From the NCBI GenBank assembly GCA_022710975.1, contig JAKLGA010000014.1, forward strand, positions 124,001-188,000: a stretch of DNA of 64,000 nucleotides, in the 5' to 3' direction. Origin of the DNA: Myxococcota bacterium (GTDB lineage Bacteria > Myxococcota > B64-G9). This document shows positions 1 to 8,084 of this stretch, piece after piece. Within the stretch, counting starts at the first letter, position 1, and each line of letters begins with the position of its first letter. The notes beneath the pieces were generated by a model that searched no databases, was not told where the DNA came from, and worked only from the letters and a program-made list of their open reading frames with translations. The translations under genes were made by a program, and so were the position numbers.

Positions 1-577
1 CGGTGCTGCCGTCCACGGGGGTGTAGCGCACCGACAGCGCGAGCTGCGAGCCGGCCGGCAGCGCCTCGTTCAGCGTGCCCGCAGGGTTCACCACGAACTC
101 CGGCGAGGTGCCGGCCTCCAGGGTCACCGAGAACACCGTCAGCTCGGCGTCACCCACCGAGCTCACGTGCAGCGCGGCCTCCACGCTCTCGCCGATGCGG
201 GCGTTGCCGAACTCGACCAGCGCGGGCTCCACCTCCACCTTCGGCCCGACGGCCTGGTCGGCGCCGTCGCCCTCGTCTGCGCCGTCGTCGCCGTCGCCGC
301 CGTCGGCGGCCTCCTCGCCGGGCACGCACTGGCCCAGCACGCAGCGCTCGCCGGCGCCGCACTCGAGGTCGGAGGCGCAGCCGCCGTCCGCGGGCTGGGC
401 GCACAGGCCCGACTGGCAGGTGAGCGGCCGCGGGCAGTCGCGGTCGTCCAGGCAGGTGATGATGCCCGAGTCCTCGCCCGGCCCGGACGAGCCCGAGCAG
501 CCGGGGCCCAGCGCGAGCAGCAGCAGGCCCGCGATCAGCGACGATATACCGAAGGAACGGCAACTCAGACGCAGCAT
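1..577 (-). CDS. Cys-rich lipoprotein with ASH/choice-of-anchor-D-like domain, 3' end outside window
   Basis: Partial gene; 192 residues are visible and the C-terminus lies beyond the window edge. The ATG at 577 opens a hydrophobic signal ending in LALGPGC (Cys27), a somewhat non-canonical lipobox, so export and lipid anchoring are likely. Residues 38-88 hold two short four-Cys modules (CLDDRDCP..CQSGLC and CASDLECG..CVLGQC) of the kind common in myxobacterial surface proteins. A Gly/Asp-rich linker (about 93-110) follows. From residue 113 the sequence VEFGNARIGES and a later VGDAELTV match the immunoglobulin-like ASH / choice-of-anchor D fold. It lies 77 bases beyond the stop of the next lipoprotein and is probably a separate transcription unit or the end of that operon. 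Function unknown; a surface structural or adhesive role is inferred. Confidence 0.75.
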   Translation of the reverse strand, partial: MLRLSCRSFGISSLIAGLLLLALGPGCSGSSGPGEDSGIITCLDDRDCPRPLTCQSGLCAQPADGGCASDLECGAGERCVLGQCVPGEEAADGGDGDDGADEGDGADQAVGPKVEVEPALVEFGNARIGESVEAALHVSSVGDAELTVFSVTLEAGTSPEFVVNPAGTLNEALPAGSQLALSVRYTPVDGST

Positions 578-654
578 CGCCACACCTCCCGCGATCCAGC
601 GCCATTCTTGCAGCAAAGGGGCGGCGGCTTCAACCCGGACGGATCGGGCGGGGC

Positions 655-2877
655 TCAGGTCTCGGGCAGGCACACCACGTCGTCGACGCGACCGAGGTTG
701 TTCTGCTCGCGGCACTCCGAGGTCTGGCCGGAGGGCACGGCCCCGCCGCCCTGATCGTCGACCACGGCGAAGACGGTGAACACCTGCCGCAGCGGCAGCC
801 CCCAGACCAGGAAGGCCACCACCTCGGCCTGGCCCGGGCCCAGCGCGTGGCGGGTGACCTCGACCCCCAGGAACTGCCCGCCCTGGCGGGGATCGCCCAG
901 GTAGAAGGCCACCGGCACGCCCGCGGCCACCGCCTGCAGCCCGCGGTTCTGCACCTCCACGTACACCACCACACCGTCGGCCTGGCAGTTGCCCGCGGCG
1001 AAGCCCAGCCCGCGCAGGGTGAGATCCGGGGCGTCGAACAGCCCCGAGGTCTGCACGTTCTGGCGGAAGTTGTTCAGCCCCTCGGTCAGCCAGTTCTTGG
1101 CCGCCACGGCCGGGACGCCGCCGTCCGCCTCCACGTTCGTCACGTGGTAGGCGTGCTGGTTCCAGATCGGTCGCGTGGTCACCCAGTTGTCCTGGGCGTC
1201 GCCGAACACCCGCACCCCCTTGAACTTCTGGGGCGCGTCGGCCATCAGGTCGTTCTGGGCGATGACGATCTCGGCGTTGTGGTCGCCGTCCACGTCGGCG
1301 ATGACCGGGTACTCGCAGGCGGTCAGCGAGGAGTGCGGCTGCTGGTACAGCACCGTCCCGTCCCGCCCGCGCAGCACCCGCAGCGCGATCTCGTCCGCGT
1401 ACACCACCTCCGCCCGCCGGTCGCCCTCGAAGTCGAACACCGCGCTGCCGGTGATGTTCGAGGAGGAGTCGCGCGAGGCGATGTGCCACAGCACGTCCCC
1501 GAAGGTGTCCAGCACCAGGTAGATGCCCGCGCCGGCCACGCCGATCTCCGGCAGGCCGTCGCCGTCGAAGTCGGCCACGGTGGGCGGCCCGAGCAGGCCG
1601 CAGTCCGGCTCGCACTCCGGCAGCTCGGACAGGAAGGCGGCCTCCCTCAGCCAGACGATCTCGCCCGTGGCCGAGCTCTGCACCCGCACCGAGCCGCGCG
1701 CCACCACCACGATCTCGGGCGTGTCGCCGCCGATCAGGTTGGCGACCGCCACGAACCCGTCGCCGTAGTGGGTGTTCCACAGCTCGTTGCCGTCCGCGTC
1801 GTACAGCGTGTCGCCGGTCACGATCTCCAGGCGCGCGTCGCCCACCACGTCCGCGGGCACGGAGAAGGGGGCCGAGGCGAACTGGCGGAAGTTGTCCCCG
1901 CGCGAGCCGGAGCGCTGCCAGCGCACGGCGCCGTCCGCGTCGACCACGGCCGCGCCGATCACCACCTCGGGCACGCCGTCGCCCTCGAGGTCGGCGATGG
2001 CCGGGCCGCCCCAGCCCACGCTGAGCGAGTCGGTCGTGGTCTCCCACAGGAAGGTGCCGTCGGCGCGGAAGCAGAGCAGATCGCGCCCGCCGCTCTTGCC
2101 GGTCACGATCTCGGGTCGCCCGTCGCCGTCCAGGTCGGCGGCGGCGATGTTGCTGACCGGGTGGGTGCGGTGGGCCGGATCGGTCACGCTCCACAGCGGC
2201 GCGCCCGTGTCGCCGCGCACCGCCCGCAGCACGCCCTCCTGGGAGTAGCCGAGATCCGCACGGAAGGAGTTGAAGATCACCGCCGGCCCCGGGTAGTCGG
2301 TGTCCGGCACGCTCGGGTCGAGCGCCACCACCACCGGGGTCATCATCACCTCGTCCCACTCCGGGGCCTCGAGCGGGTGCTCCCAGACCCACTCCTCGCG
2401 CGGGGTGAACTGGCCCTCGGGCGGGATGTACTCGCAGGTCGGAGCCGGCTCGCCGTGGGCGTCCCAGGACACGCAGCCGTGCAGCGACGGCTCGCAGTAG
2501 GCGTCGTCCTCGCAGCGATCGTCCTCGCCCTCGGCGCAGTCGGGGGGCGGCTCCACCGTCACGCACAGGCCCTGGTGGCAGCGCTCGCCCGCGGCGCAGT
2601 CGCCCTGCACCGCGCAGGGCGTGAGCGCGCCGGCGTCCCAGCTCCCCAGGTCCTCCCGGTCGGGCCGCGGCCCGTGATCCTCGAGCAGCCCGCCGTCCGT
2701 CTGCCCGCCGTCGTCCCCGCCCCCGTCACCCGCCTGGCAGCGCCCGGCCTCGCACACCTGGGGGAAGGGGCAGTCCGCGTCGATGGCGCAGGGCTGGCCG
2801 GGGTCCGGGTCGGAGCAGCCCGCGAGCGCGCAGAGCGCCGCGGCCAGGAGCAGTCGGACCAGGTGCTCAGCGTCCAT
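655..2877 (-). CDS. FG-GAP/VCBS repeat lipoprotein
   Basis: 740 residues with a clear lipoprotein signal (lipobox LAGC, Cys21). Residues 30-135 contain three Cys-rich modules separated by a Gly/Asp linker. Residues about 190-560 carry at least five FG-GAP-type blades with calcium-binding loops: ADLDGDGRPEI near 247, ADLEGDGVPEV near 295, ADFDGDGLPEI near 435, FDFEGDRRAEV near 481 and ADVDGDHNAEI near 527. Together they suggest an integrin-like beta-propeller. The last ~120 residues (DLTLRGLGF...VEVQNRGLQAV) look like a CARDB-type beta domain. Its start is 15 bases after the kinase gene stop, so the two may be co-transcribed. Probably an outer-surface calcium-binding adhesin or ligand-binding protein; the specific ligand cannot be read from the sequence. 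Confidence 0.85.
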   Translation of the reverse strand: MDAEHLVRLLLAAALCALAGCSDPDPGQPCAIDADCPFPQVCEAGRCQAGDGGGDDGGQTDGGLLEDHGPRPDREDLGSWDAGALTPCAVQGDCAAGERCHQGLCVTVEPPPDCAEGEDDRCEDDAYCEPSLHGCVSWDAHGEPAPTCEYIPPEGQFTPREEWVWEHPLEAPEWDEVMMTPVVVALDPSVPDTDYPGPAVIFNSFRADLGYSQEGVLRAVRGDTGAPLWSVTDPAHRTHPVSNIAAADLDGDGRPEIVTGKSGGRDLLCFRADGTFLWETTTDSLSVGWGGPAIADLEGDGVPEVVIGAAVVDADGAVRWQRSGSRGDNFRQFASAPFSVPADVVGDARLEIVTGDTLYDADGNELWNTHYGDGFVAVANLIGGDTPEIVVVARGSVRVQSSATGEIVWLREAAFLSELPECEPDCGLLGPPTVADFDGDGLPEIGVAGAGIYLVLDTFGDVLWHIASRDSSSNITGSAVFDFEGDRRAEVVYADEIALRVLRGRDGTVLYQQPHSSLTACEYPVIADVDGDHNAEIVIAQNDLMADAPQKFKGVRVFGDAQDNWVTTRPIWNQHAYHVTNVEADGGVPAVAAKNWLTEGLNNFRQNVQTSGLFDAPDLTLRGLGFAAGNCQADGVVVYVEVQNRGLQAVAAGVPVAFYLGDPRQGGQFLGVEVTRHALGPGQAEVVAFLVWGLPLRQVFTVFAVVDDQGGGAVPSGQTSECREQNNLGRVDDVVCLPET

Positions 2878-2892
2878 GGCGCACCCCCGGGA

Positions 2893-4206
2893 TCACAGGA
2901 AACGGGTGTACTGGAGCAGGATCTCGCGGATCAGGGCCGGCACGGTGAGCCCGTGTCGCGCGGCCAGCGCCGCCAGCCGCTCGTACTGGGCCCGCTCGAT
3001 CTCCAGGCCGACCGACAGGTGGTTCTCCCGCGCGGCCATGATCTCGGCCTCCAGCGGATCGGGGTTCTCCCCGTTCAGCGCGGGCGCCTGGCCCGCAGGC
3101 AGCGCCTTCACCTTGGAGCTCTGGCGGCGCGGGGTCCGCTGGCGCTTGCCCTCGGCCGGCGCCTCGCCGGGCGGGCCGCCCACCGCCACGGCCGGGGTGA
3201 CCTCGCCCTGCGGCCGGCTGGCCTCGTCGGCCTCCTGCTCGGCCTCGGCCGAGGCCAGGGCCTGGTCCTCCTTGGCGATGTCCTCGGCGAAGAGCTGGCG
3301 CAGGAAGTTCGACAGGTGGATGTTGGTCGGGTTGAACTCGCCCCCGGACAGGAACTGGTTGAGGTCGTACTGCAGCTCCCAGGCGGACTGGTAGCGCTCT
3401 TCGCGGTTCCTGGCGAGCGCTTTCTGCACGATGGCCTCCACCGGCTGGGGCAGATCCGGGCGGAAGGAGGTGGGCGGGTAGATCTTGCCGTCGGCCACGG
3501 CCTTGAGGATCTCCACGTCGTTCTGGCCGGTGAAGGGCTTGTGGCCGGTCAGCCACTCGTACAGCACCACCCCCAGGCTGAACACGTCCGAGCGCTGGTC
3601 GAGGGTCTTGCCCATGACCTGCTCGGGGCTCATGTAGCCGAGCTTGCCCTTGATCTCGCCCACCCGGGTCTCGCTCACGGTGGTCTCGGCCTTGGCGATG
3701 CCGAAGTCGAGGATCTTCACCTCGCCGTCGAAGGACACCATCACGTTCTCGGGGGTCACGTCGCGGTGGACGATGTGCAGCGGCCGGCCCTGGTCGTCCA
3801 CCTTGCGGTGGGCGTAGTACAGCCCCTCGCACACCGCGCTGGCGACCTTGAGGGCGTACACCACCGGGAACTCGATGCCCTTCTTGTCGGCCCGGCTGAC
3901 CACCTGGCGCATGTCCCGCCCGCGCACGTACTCCATGGCGATGAAGTACGACTCGTCGATCCGGCCCAGATCGTAGATCTGGCAGATGTTGGAGTGGTTG
4001 AGCTGCGCCGCCAGCTTGGCCTCGTTGAGGAACATGGTGATGAAGCTCTGTTCCTTCGACAGGTGCGGGCGGATGCGCTTGATGACGATCTTGCGGGAGA
4101 AGCCCTGCAGGCCCTGGTGCCGGGCGATGAAGATCTCGGCCATGCCGCCCACCGCCAGGCGGTGCAGCAGGTTGTACTTCCCAAAGTGCTTGTCGGTCGA
4201 GGCCAT
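2893..4206 (-). CDS. Ser/Thr protein kinase with ribbon-helix-helix-like C-terminal tail
   Basis: 437 residues from the ATG at 4206; upstream in-frame codons lack kinase character. The Hanks-type kinase domain spans about 11-290: a modified glycine loop LAVGGMAEIF, ATP-binding Lys43 in VIKRI, the catalytic loop HRDVTPEN (Asp149, Asn154), DFG at 167-169 and APE-like SPEQ at 193-196. All catalytic residues are present, so it should be active. No transmembrane segment is visible, so it is cytoplasmic. A basic/Ala-rich linker (about 310-390) leads to a 43-residue tail (VGLEIERAQYERLAAL...LTVPALIREILLQY). This resembles the strand-helix-helix of CopG/Arc-type DNA-binding proteins and is an unusual partner for a kinase. 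A promoter lies at 4242-4270. Substrate unknown. Confidence 0.88.
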   Translation of the reverse strand: MASTDKHFGKYNLLHRLAVGGMAEIFIARHQGLQGFSRKIVIKRIRPHLSKEQSFITMFLNEAKLAAQLNHSNICQIYDLGRIDESYFIAMEYVRGRDMRQVVSRADKKGIEFPVVYALKVASAVCEGLYYAHRKVDDQGRPLHIVHRDVTPENVMVSFDGEVKILDFGIAKAETTVSETRVGEIKGKLGYMSPEQVMGKTLDQRSDVFSLGVVLYEWLTGHKPFTGQNDVEILKAVADGKIYPPTSFRPDLPQPVEAIVQKALARNREERYQSAWELQYDLNQFLSGGEFNPTNIHLSNFLRQLFAEDIAKEDQALASAEAEQEADEASRPQGEVTPAVAVGGPPGEAPAEGKRQRTPRRQSSKVKALPAGQAPALNGENPDPLEAEIMAARENHLSVGLEIERAQYERLAALAARHGLTVPALIREILLQYTRFL

Positions 4207-4241
4207 GGCGTCCTCGCGCCCGCCCTCCCCGGGCCGCCCCG

Positions 4242-4270
4242 AGTCTACCCCGCCGGGAGAGCGGCTCCAA
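4242..4270 (-). promoter_or_regulatory. Predicted promoter of the Ser/Thr kinase gene
   Basis: On the minus strand, TTGGAG (4270-4265) is followed after 17 bases by TAGACT (4247-4242). The spacing is ideal and the -10 matches the TAGxxT type seen at other genes here. The predicted start of transcription is about 30 bases upstream of the ATG. Confidence 0.5.
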
Positions 4271-4304
4271 GGTTCTTGTCGCCCGGCCAGCTCCTCTTCA
4301 GCCC

Positions 4305-4335
4305 TTGATCCCCCCCTGGAGGTCGGGGATATGCT
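4305..4335 (+). promoter_or_regulatory. Possible promoter for the ssnA-tnaA transcription unit
   Basis: TTGATC at 4305-4310 is followed by GATATGCT at 4328-4335. Read as GATATG the spacer is 17; read as TATGCT it is 19. It is the only good candidate in the 154-base divergent gap and lies 26 bases before the ssnA start, but the -10 alignment is ambiguous. Confidence 0.4.
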
Positions 4336-4360
4336 CGGGCGCGAAGGGCAGGAGGGACCC

Positions 4361-5683
4361 ATGGAGCGCGTGTGGATCAGGAACGGCTGGGTGTTCACCG
4401 GCGGCGACCACCCGCGGGCCTTCGCCGGCGGGGTGCTGTGCCAGGGCGCGAGAATCGAGCGGGTCGGGCCCGACCCCGAGCTCCAGCCGCTGGCCACCGG
4501 GGCCGAGGAGCTCGACGCGGGCGGGCGGCTCATCCTGCCCGGCTTCATCAACGCCCACATGCACCTGTACTCCACCCTGTCCCGCGGCATGGGGCTCAAG
4601 GACCCGCCGCCCGCGGACTTCAACCAGATCCTCGAGCGCCTGTGGTGGCGGCTGGACAAGCAGCTCACCCTCGCGGACCTCGGGCCCTCGGCCGAGCTGC
4701 CGCTGCTGGACGCGCTCCGGGCCGGGGTGACCACGGTCCTCGACCACCACGCCAGCCCGCGCGCCATCGACGGCAGCCTGGACGTGCTGGCCGAGGCGGC
4801 CCAGCGGCTCGGGGTGCGCTTCTCCACCTGCTACGAGGTGAGCGATCGCGACGGGCCGGAGGCCTTCCGCGCCGGCCTGGCCGAGAACCTGCGCTTCGCC
4901 CGGAGGGTGAAGGGCGAGCCCATGCTGGCGGCCATGTTCGGGCTGCACGCCTCCTTCACCCTGTCCGACGAGAGCCTGCGCGCATGCGCCGATGCGGCCC
5001 GCGGCGCGACGCTGGCCTGCCACGTGCACGTGGCCGAGGCCGCCTCCGACGCGGCCGACGCCCGCAGGCGCGGGGCGGCTGGACCGCTCGCGCGCCTGGC
5101 CGCGCTGGGGGCGCTCCCGCCCGGCAGCCTGGCGGTGCACTGCGTGCACACCCACATGGACGAGTGGGCGCTGCTGCGCAGGGCGGACGGCTACGCGGTG
5201 CACAACCCGCAGTCGAACATGAACAACGCGGTCGGCGCCGCGCCGGTGGAGGCCATGCAGGCCGCGGGCGTGCGCGTGGGCCTGGGCACCGACGGCATGC
5301 AGGCGGACGTGCGCCAGGACGCGCGCGCGGCCTTCCTGCTCATGCACCACCGCACGGCCGACCCGCGCACCGCCTGGGGCGAGCTGGGCGGCCTGCTGGC
5401 GGTCAACCGCGAGCTCGCCAGCCGCCTGTTCGGCGTGCGTCTGGGCGCGCTCGAGCCCGGGGCGGCCGCCGACGTGGTGGTGTACGAGCACCACCCGCCC
5501 ACCCCGCTCGACGCGGGCAACTTCCTGGGCCACCTGCTGTTCGGGCTGTACCAGGTCCCGGCCCGTGACGTGGTGGTGGGCGGGCGGGTGCGGCTGCGCG
5601 CGGGCGAGGCGCCGGGCGTGGATCCGGCCGCGCTGGCCGCGCGCGCCCGCGCCCTGGCCGTGGAGCTCTGGCGGCGCTTCTGA
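4361..5683 (+). CDS. ssnA: SsnA-family amidohydrolase (chlorohydrolase/aminohydrolase type)
   Basis: 440 residues. The ATG at 4361 follows GGAGGGACCC, a usable ribosome site. This is a metal-dependent amidohydrolase of the TrzN/AtzA superfamily. The HxH metal site is HMH at 66-68; further expected ligands appear in CHVHVAE and GTDGMQAD. Several blocks match E. coli SsnA: LWWRLD, DHHASP, SNMNNAVG, the PTPLDAGN-GHL segment and the terminal LWRRF. Length equals the family norm (about 440). SsnA proteins are usually near purine or selenium-linked hydroxylase genes, but none is present here. Instead tryptophanase follows 69 bases downstream behind its own promoter. The substrate is not known; hydrolytic deamination of a heterocycle is the family expectation. 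Confidence 0.85.
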   Translation: MERVWIRNGWVFTGGDHPRAFAGGVLCQGARIERVGPDPELQPLATGAEELDAGGRLILPGFINAHMHLYSTLSRGMGLKDPPPADFNQILERLWWRLDKQLTLADLGPSAELPLLDALRAGVTTVLDHHASPRAIDGSLDVLAEAAQRLGVRFSTCYEVSDRDGPEAFRAGLAENLRFARRVKGEPMLAAMFGLHASFTLSDESLRACADAARGATLACHVHVAEAASDAADARRRGAAGPLARLAALGALPPGSLAVHCVHTHMDEWALLRRADGYAVHNPQSNMNNAVGAAPVEAMQAAGVRVGLGTDGMQADVRQDARAAFLLMHHRTADPRTAWGELGGLLAVNRELASRLFGVRLGALEPGAAADVVVYEHHPPTPLDAGNFLGHLLFGLYQVPARDVVVGGRVRLRAGEAPGVDPAALAARARALAVELWRRF

Positions 5684-5699
5684 GGCCGCCCGGCGCGTT

Positions 5700-5729
5700 T
5701 TGACCCCGTCGGCCAGCCGGTGGTACCGT
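5700..5729 (+). promoter_or_regulatory. Predicted promoter of tnaA
   Basis: TTGACC (5700-5705) and TACCGT (5724-5729) are separated by 18 bases. The pair lies 23 bases before the tnaA ATG, with AGGAGGCGAGG as ribosome site between. The -10 is identical to that in front of the glycan operon at 24585. Confidence 0.55.
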
Positions 5730-5752
5730 GCCGGCCAGGAGGCGAGGAACCC

Positions 5753-7126
5753 ATGCGCACAATCATCGAACCCTTCCGCATCAAGGCCGTCGAGCCCCTC
5801 CGCATGATCGACGAGGCGGAGCGCAAGGAGCTGCTGAAGGCCGCCCACTACAACCTGTTCAACCTGCGGGCCGAGCACGTGCTGATCGACCTGCTGACCG
5901 ACTCGGGCACCGCGGCCATGAGCCAGGAGCAGTGGGCCCAGATCATGCGCGGCGACGAGTCCTACGCCGGCGCCAAGTCCTACTACGAGATGGAGGACCA
6001 GGTCCGCTCCATCTTCGGCTACAAGCACATGCTGCCCACCCACCAGGGGCGGGCGGCCGAGCGCATCCTGTTCTCGGTGGTGCTGCGGCCGGGCATGGTC
6101 GTGCCCAACAACAACCACTTCGACACCACCCGGGCCAACGTCGAGTACCAGGGCGCCGAGGCCGTGGATCTGGTCATCGACGAGGGCAAGGTGCCCTCGC
6201 TGGACCACCCCTTCAAGGGCAACCTGGACGTGGGCAAGCTCGAGGCGCTCATCCGCGACAAGGGCCGGGAGAAGATCCCGCTGGTGATGATCACCGTGAC
6301 CAACAACTCGGGCGGCGGCCAGCCGGTCAGCATGGAGAACATCAAGGCGGTCTCCGCGGTGTGCCGCAAGCACCACATCCCGCTGTTCTTCGACGCCTGC
6401 CGCTTCGCCGAGAACGCCTACTTCATCAAGCTGCGGGAGAAGGGCTACCAGGACAAGACCCCGCTCGAGATCGCCCGCGAGATGTTCTCCCACGCCGACG
6501 GCGCCACCATGAGCGCCAAGAAGGACGCCCTGGTCAACATCGGCGGGTTCCTGACCATGAACCACGATGGCTGGTTCCAGCAGTGCGCCAACCTGCTGAT
6601 CCTGACCGAGGGCTTCCCCACCTACGGCGGCCTGGCCGGGCGGGATCTGGCGGCCATCGCCCAGGGCCTGAGGGAGGTGCTGGACGAGGACTACCTGTGC
6701 TACCGCATCGCCTCGGTGGCCTACCTGGGCAAGCACCTCGAGGAGCTGGGCGTGCCCTTCGTGAAACCGGCCGGCGGCCACGCCATCTTCGTGGACGCCC
6801 GGGCCTGGCTGGACCACCTGCCGCCCGAGCAGCTCCCGGGCCAGGCGCTGTCCGCCGCGCTCTACGAGAAGGGCGGCATCCGCTCGGTCGAGATCGGCAC
6901 GGTCATGTTCGGTCACCAGGATCCCAAGACGGGCAAGGAGGTGCCGGCCACCATGGATCTGGTGCGCCTGGCCATCCCGCGCCGCGTGTACACCCAGAGC
7001 CACATCGACTACGTGATCGAGGTGTTCGCCGAGCTGGCCAAGGGCAGGAAGAAGATCCGCGGGCTCGCCTTCACCTACCAGCCGCCGTTCCTGCGCCACT
7101 TCACGGCGCGCTTCAAGCGGCTGTAG
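5753..7126 (+). CDS. tnaA: Tryptophanase (tryptophan indole-lyase)
   Basis: 457 residues, the family length. This PLP enzyme splits L-tryptophan into indole, pyruvate and ammonia. The close relative tyrosine phenol-lyase must be excluded. Asp124 in NNNHFDTT matches tryptophanase, where the lyase has Thr. The late motif SVEIG matches tryptophanase, where the lyase has SMERG with its phenol-binding Arg. DACRFAENAYF and EGFPTYGGL also follow tryptophanase. The PLP lysine is Lys257 in MSAKKDA. Start ATG 5753 follows a strong AGGAGG. No TnaC-like leader peptide is apparent in the 24 bases between the predicted transcript start and the ATG, so E. coli-type attenuation is unlikely. A V4R-domain gene starts 19 bases downstream. 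Confidence 0.92.
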   Translation: MRTIIEPFRIKAVEPLRMIDEAERKELLKAAHYNLFNLRAEHVLIDLLTDSGTAAMSQEQWAQIMRGDESYAGAKSYYEMEDQVRSIFGYKHMLPTHQGRAAERILFSVVLRPGMVVPNNNHFDTTRANVEYQGAEAVDLVIDEGKVPSLDHPFKGNLDVGKLEALIRDKGREKIPLVMITVTNNSGGGQPVSMENIKAVSAVCRKHHIPLFFDACRFAENAYFIKLREKGYQDKTPLEIAREMFSHADGATMSAKKDALVNIGGFLTMNHDGWFQQCANLLILTEGFPTYGGLAGRDLAAIAQGLREVLDEDYLCYRIASVAYLGKHLEELGVPFVKPAGGHAIFVDARAWLDHLPPEQLPGQALSAALYEKGGIRSVEIGTVMFGHQDPKTGKEVPATMDLVRLAIPRRVYTQSHIDYVIEVFAELAKGRKKIRGLAFTYQPPFLRHFTARFKRL

Positions 7127-7145
7127 CTCCGGAGGGCTGCGTCCC

Positions 7146-7691
7146 ATGGGCGGACAGGCGGTCGAGCGGCCGACGAAGGCGCTGAGCGTGGGCGGCCCGG
7201 GCCGGCTGCAGCTCGGCCCCGGCCGCGTGCTGCTCATGCGGCCGGAGACGCTGGCCGAGCTGCAGCGGGGGGTCGAGGATCGCCTGGGCCCCAAGGCGCC
7301 CGAGTACCTGTACGCCGCCGGCGCCGCCTGGGCGCACGACGCCGCCAAGCGCGTCCTGGCGGCCACCGGCGAGGAGGGCGTGGAGCTGGTCCGGCTGGTG
7401 TGCCAGCAGGCCACCGAGCTGGGCTGGGGCGAGTGGCGCGTGGAGGCCTTCCGGGCGGAGGAGAAGGCGCTGGCGGTGCGCGTGCTGGGCTCGCCGTTCG
7501 CCGAGGCCTACGGCTCGGCCGACACGCCGGCCTGCCACCTGGCGGCAGGGGCCGTGGGCGGACTGACCGAGTTCGTGTTCCGGGTGCCAGCGCCGTGCAC
7601 GGAGCAAGCCTGCCTCGTGCAGGGGGCGCCGGGCTGTCTGTTCGTGGCTGCGGGTCAAGAGGTGGACGCGGCCGATAGCTGGAGCTGGTGA
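7146..7691 (+). CDS. V4R (4-vinyl reductase) domain protein
   Basis: 181 residues, soluble. The C-terminal half (about 100-170) carries the V4R signature: ...EFVFRVPAPCTEQACLVQGAPGCLFVA, with the Glu-x-x-Cys and final Cys-x-Phe pattern. V4R domains bind small hydrophobic molecules; in XylR/DmpR-type regulators they form the aromatic effector-sensing domain, and in BchJ they take part in bacteriochlorophyll synthesis. No DNA-binding or ATPase domain is attached, so this is a stand-alone module. It lies 19 bases after tnaA and 12 bases before a receiver protein, suggesting one operon. A role in sensing an aromatic compound such as indole is an inference from context only. Confidence 0.8.
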   Translation: MGGQAVERPTKALSVGGPGRLQLGPGRVLLMRPETLAELQRGVEDRLGPKAPEYLYAAGAAWAHDAAKRVLAATGEEGVELVRLVCQQATELGWGEWRVEAFRAEEKALAVRVLGSPFAEAYGSADTPACHLAAGAVGGLTEFVFRVPAPCTEQACLVQGAPGCLFVAAGQEVDAADSWSW

Positions 7692-7703
7692 GAGGAGGCT
7701 GCC

Positions 7704-8084
7704 ATGCCGGCCCGCAAGCGGATCCTGATCGTGGATGACGATCCCGCCGTCCTGGAGATGCTCAAGACGCTCCTCGAGCGCTCGGGCTACGACGTCCGCA
7801 CCGCGGCCAACACCATCGGGGCGGGCTACCTGCTCAAGGACTTCTCCCCGGATCTGGTGGTGCTCGACATCATGTTGCCCGGCTCCCTGTCGGGCGACCA
7901 GGCCTGCGACACCCTCCGCTCGCTGTGCGCCGGCATCAAGATCGTCTTCTACTCCGGGCTGACCGAGGACAAGCTCAGCGAGCTGGGCGCCAAGCACCGG
8001 GCGGACGCGGTCTTCGCCAAGGGCGGCCGGCCCTCGGCCCTGGTCAAGGCCATCGGCCGGTTGCTGGGGGTGGCCGCGCCGTGA
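7704..8084 (+). CDS. Single-domain response regulator (receiver)
   Basis: 126 residues: only a CheY-like receiver. The acidic pocket is DDD at 11-13, the phospho-acceptor is Asp55 in VVLDIMLPG, the switch Ser is in FYSG, and the conserved Lys is present in FAKGG. It should be phosphorylatable. No output domain and no partner kinase are encoded nearby, so it must act by protein-protein contact or as part of a phosphorelay. The ribosome site GAGGAGG precedes the ATG at 7704. Its stop overlaps the GTG start of the following zinc-finger gene (GTGA), indicating translational coupling. Confidence 0.9.
   Translation: MPARKRILIVDDDPAVLEMLKTLLERSGYDVRTAANTIGAGYLLKDFSPDLVVLDIMLPGSLSGDQACDTLRSLCAGIKIVFYSGLTEDKLSELGAKHRADAVFAKGGRPSALVKAIGRLLGVAAP

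Noticed and set aside
847-4308. Very long plus-strand open frame opposite the FG-GAP lipoprotein and the kinase
   Set aside because: Its product is rich in His, Val, Arg and Gly with no domain logic; the minus-strand genes have signal peptides and complete motifs. High GC removes stop codons from the antisense frame.
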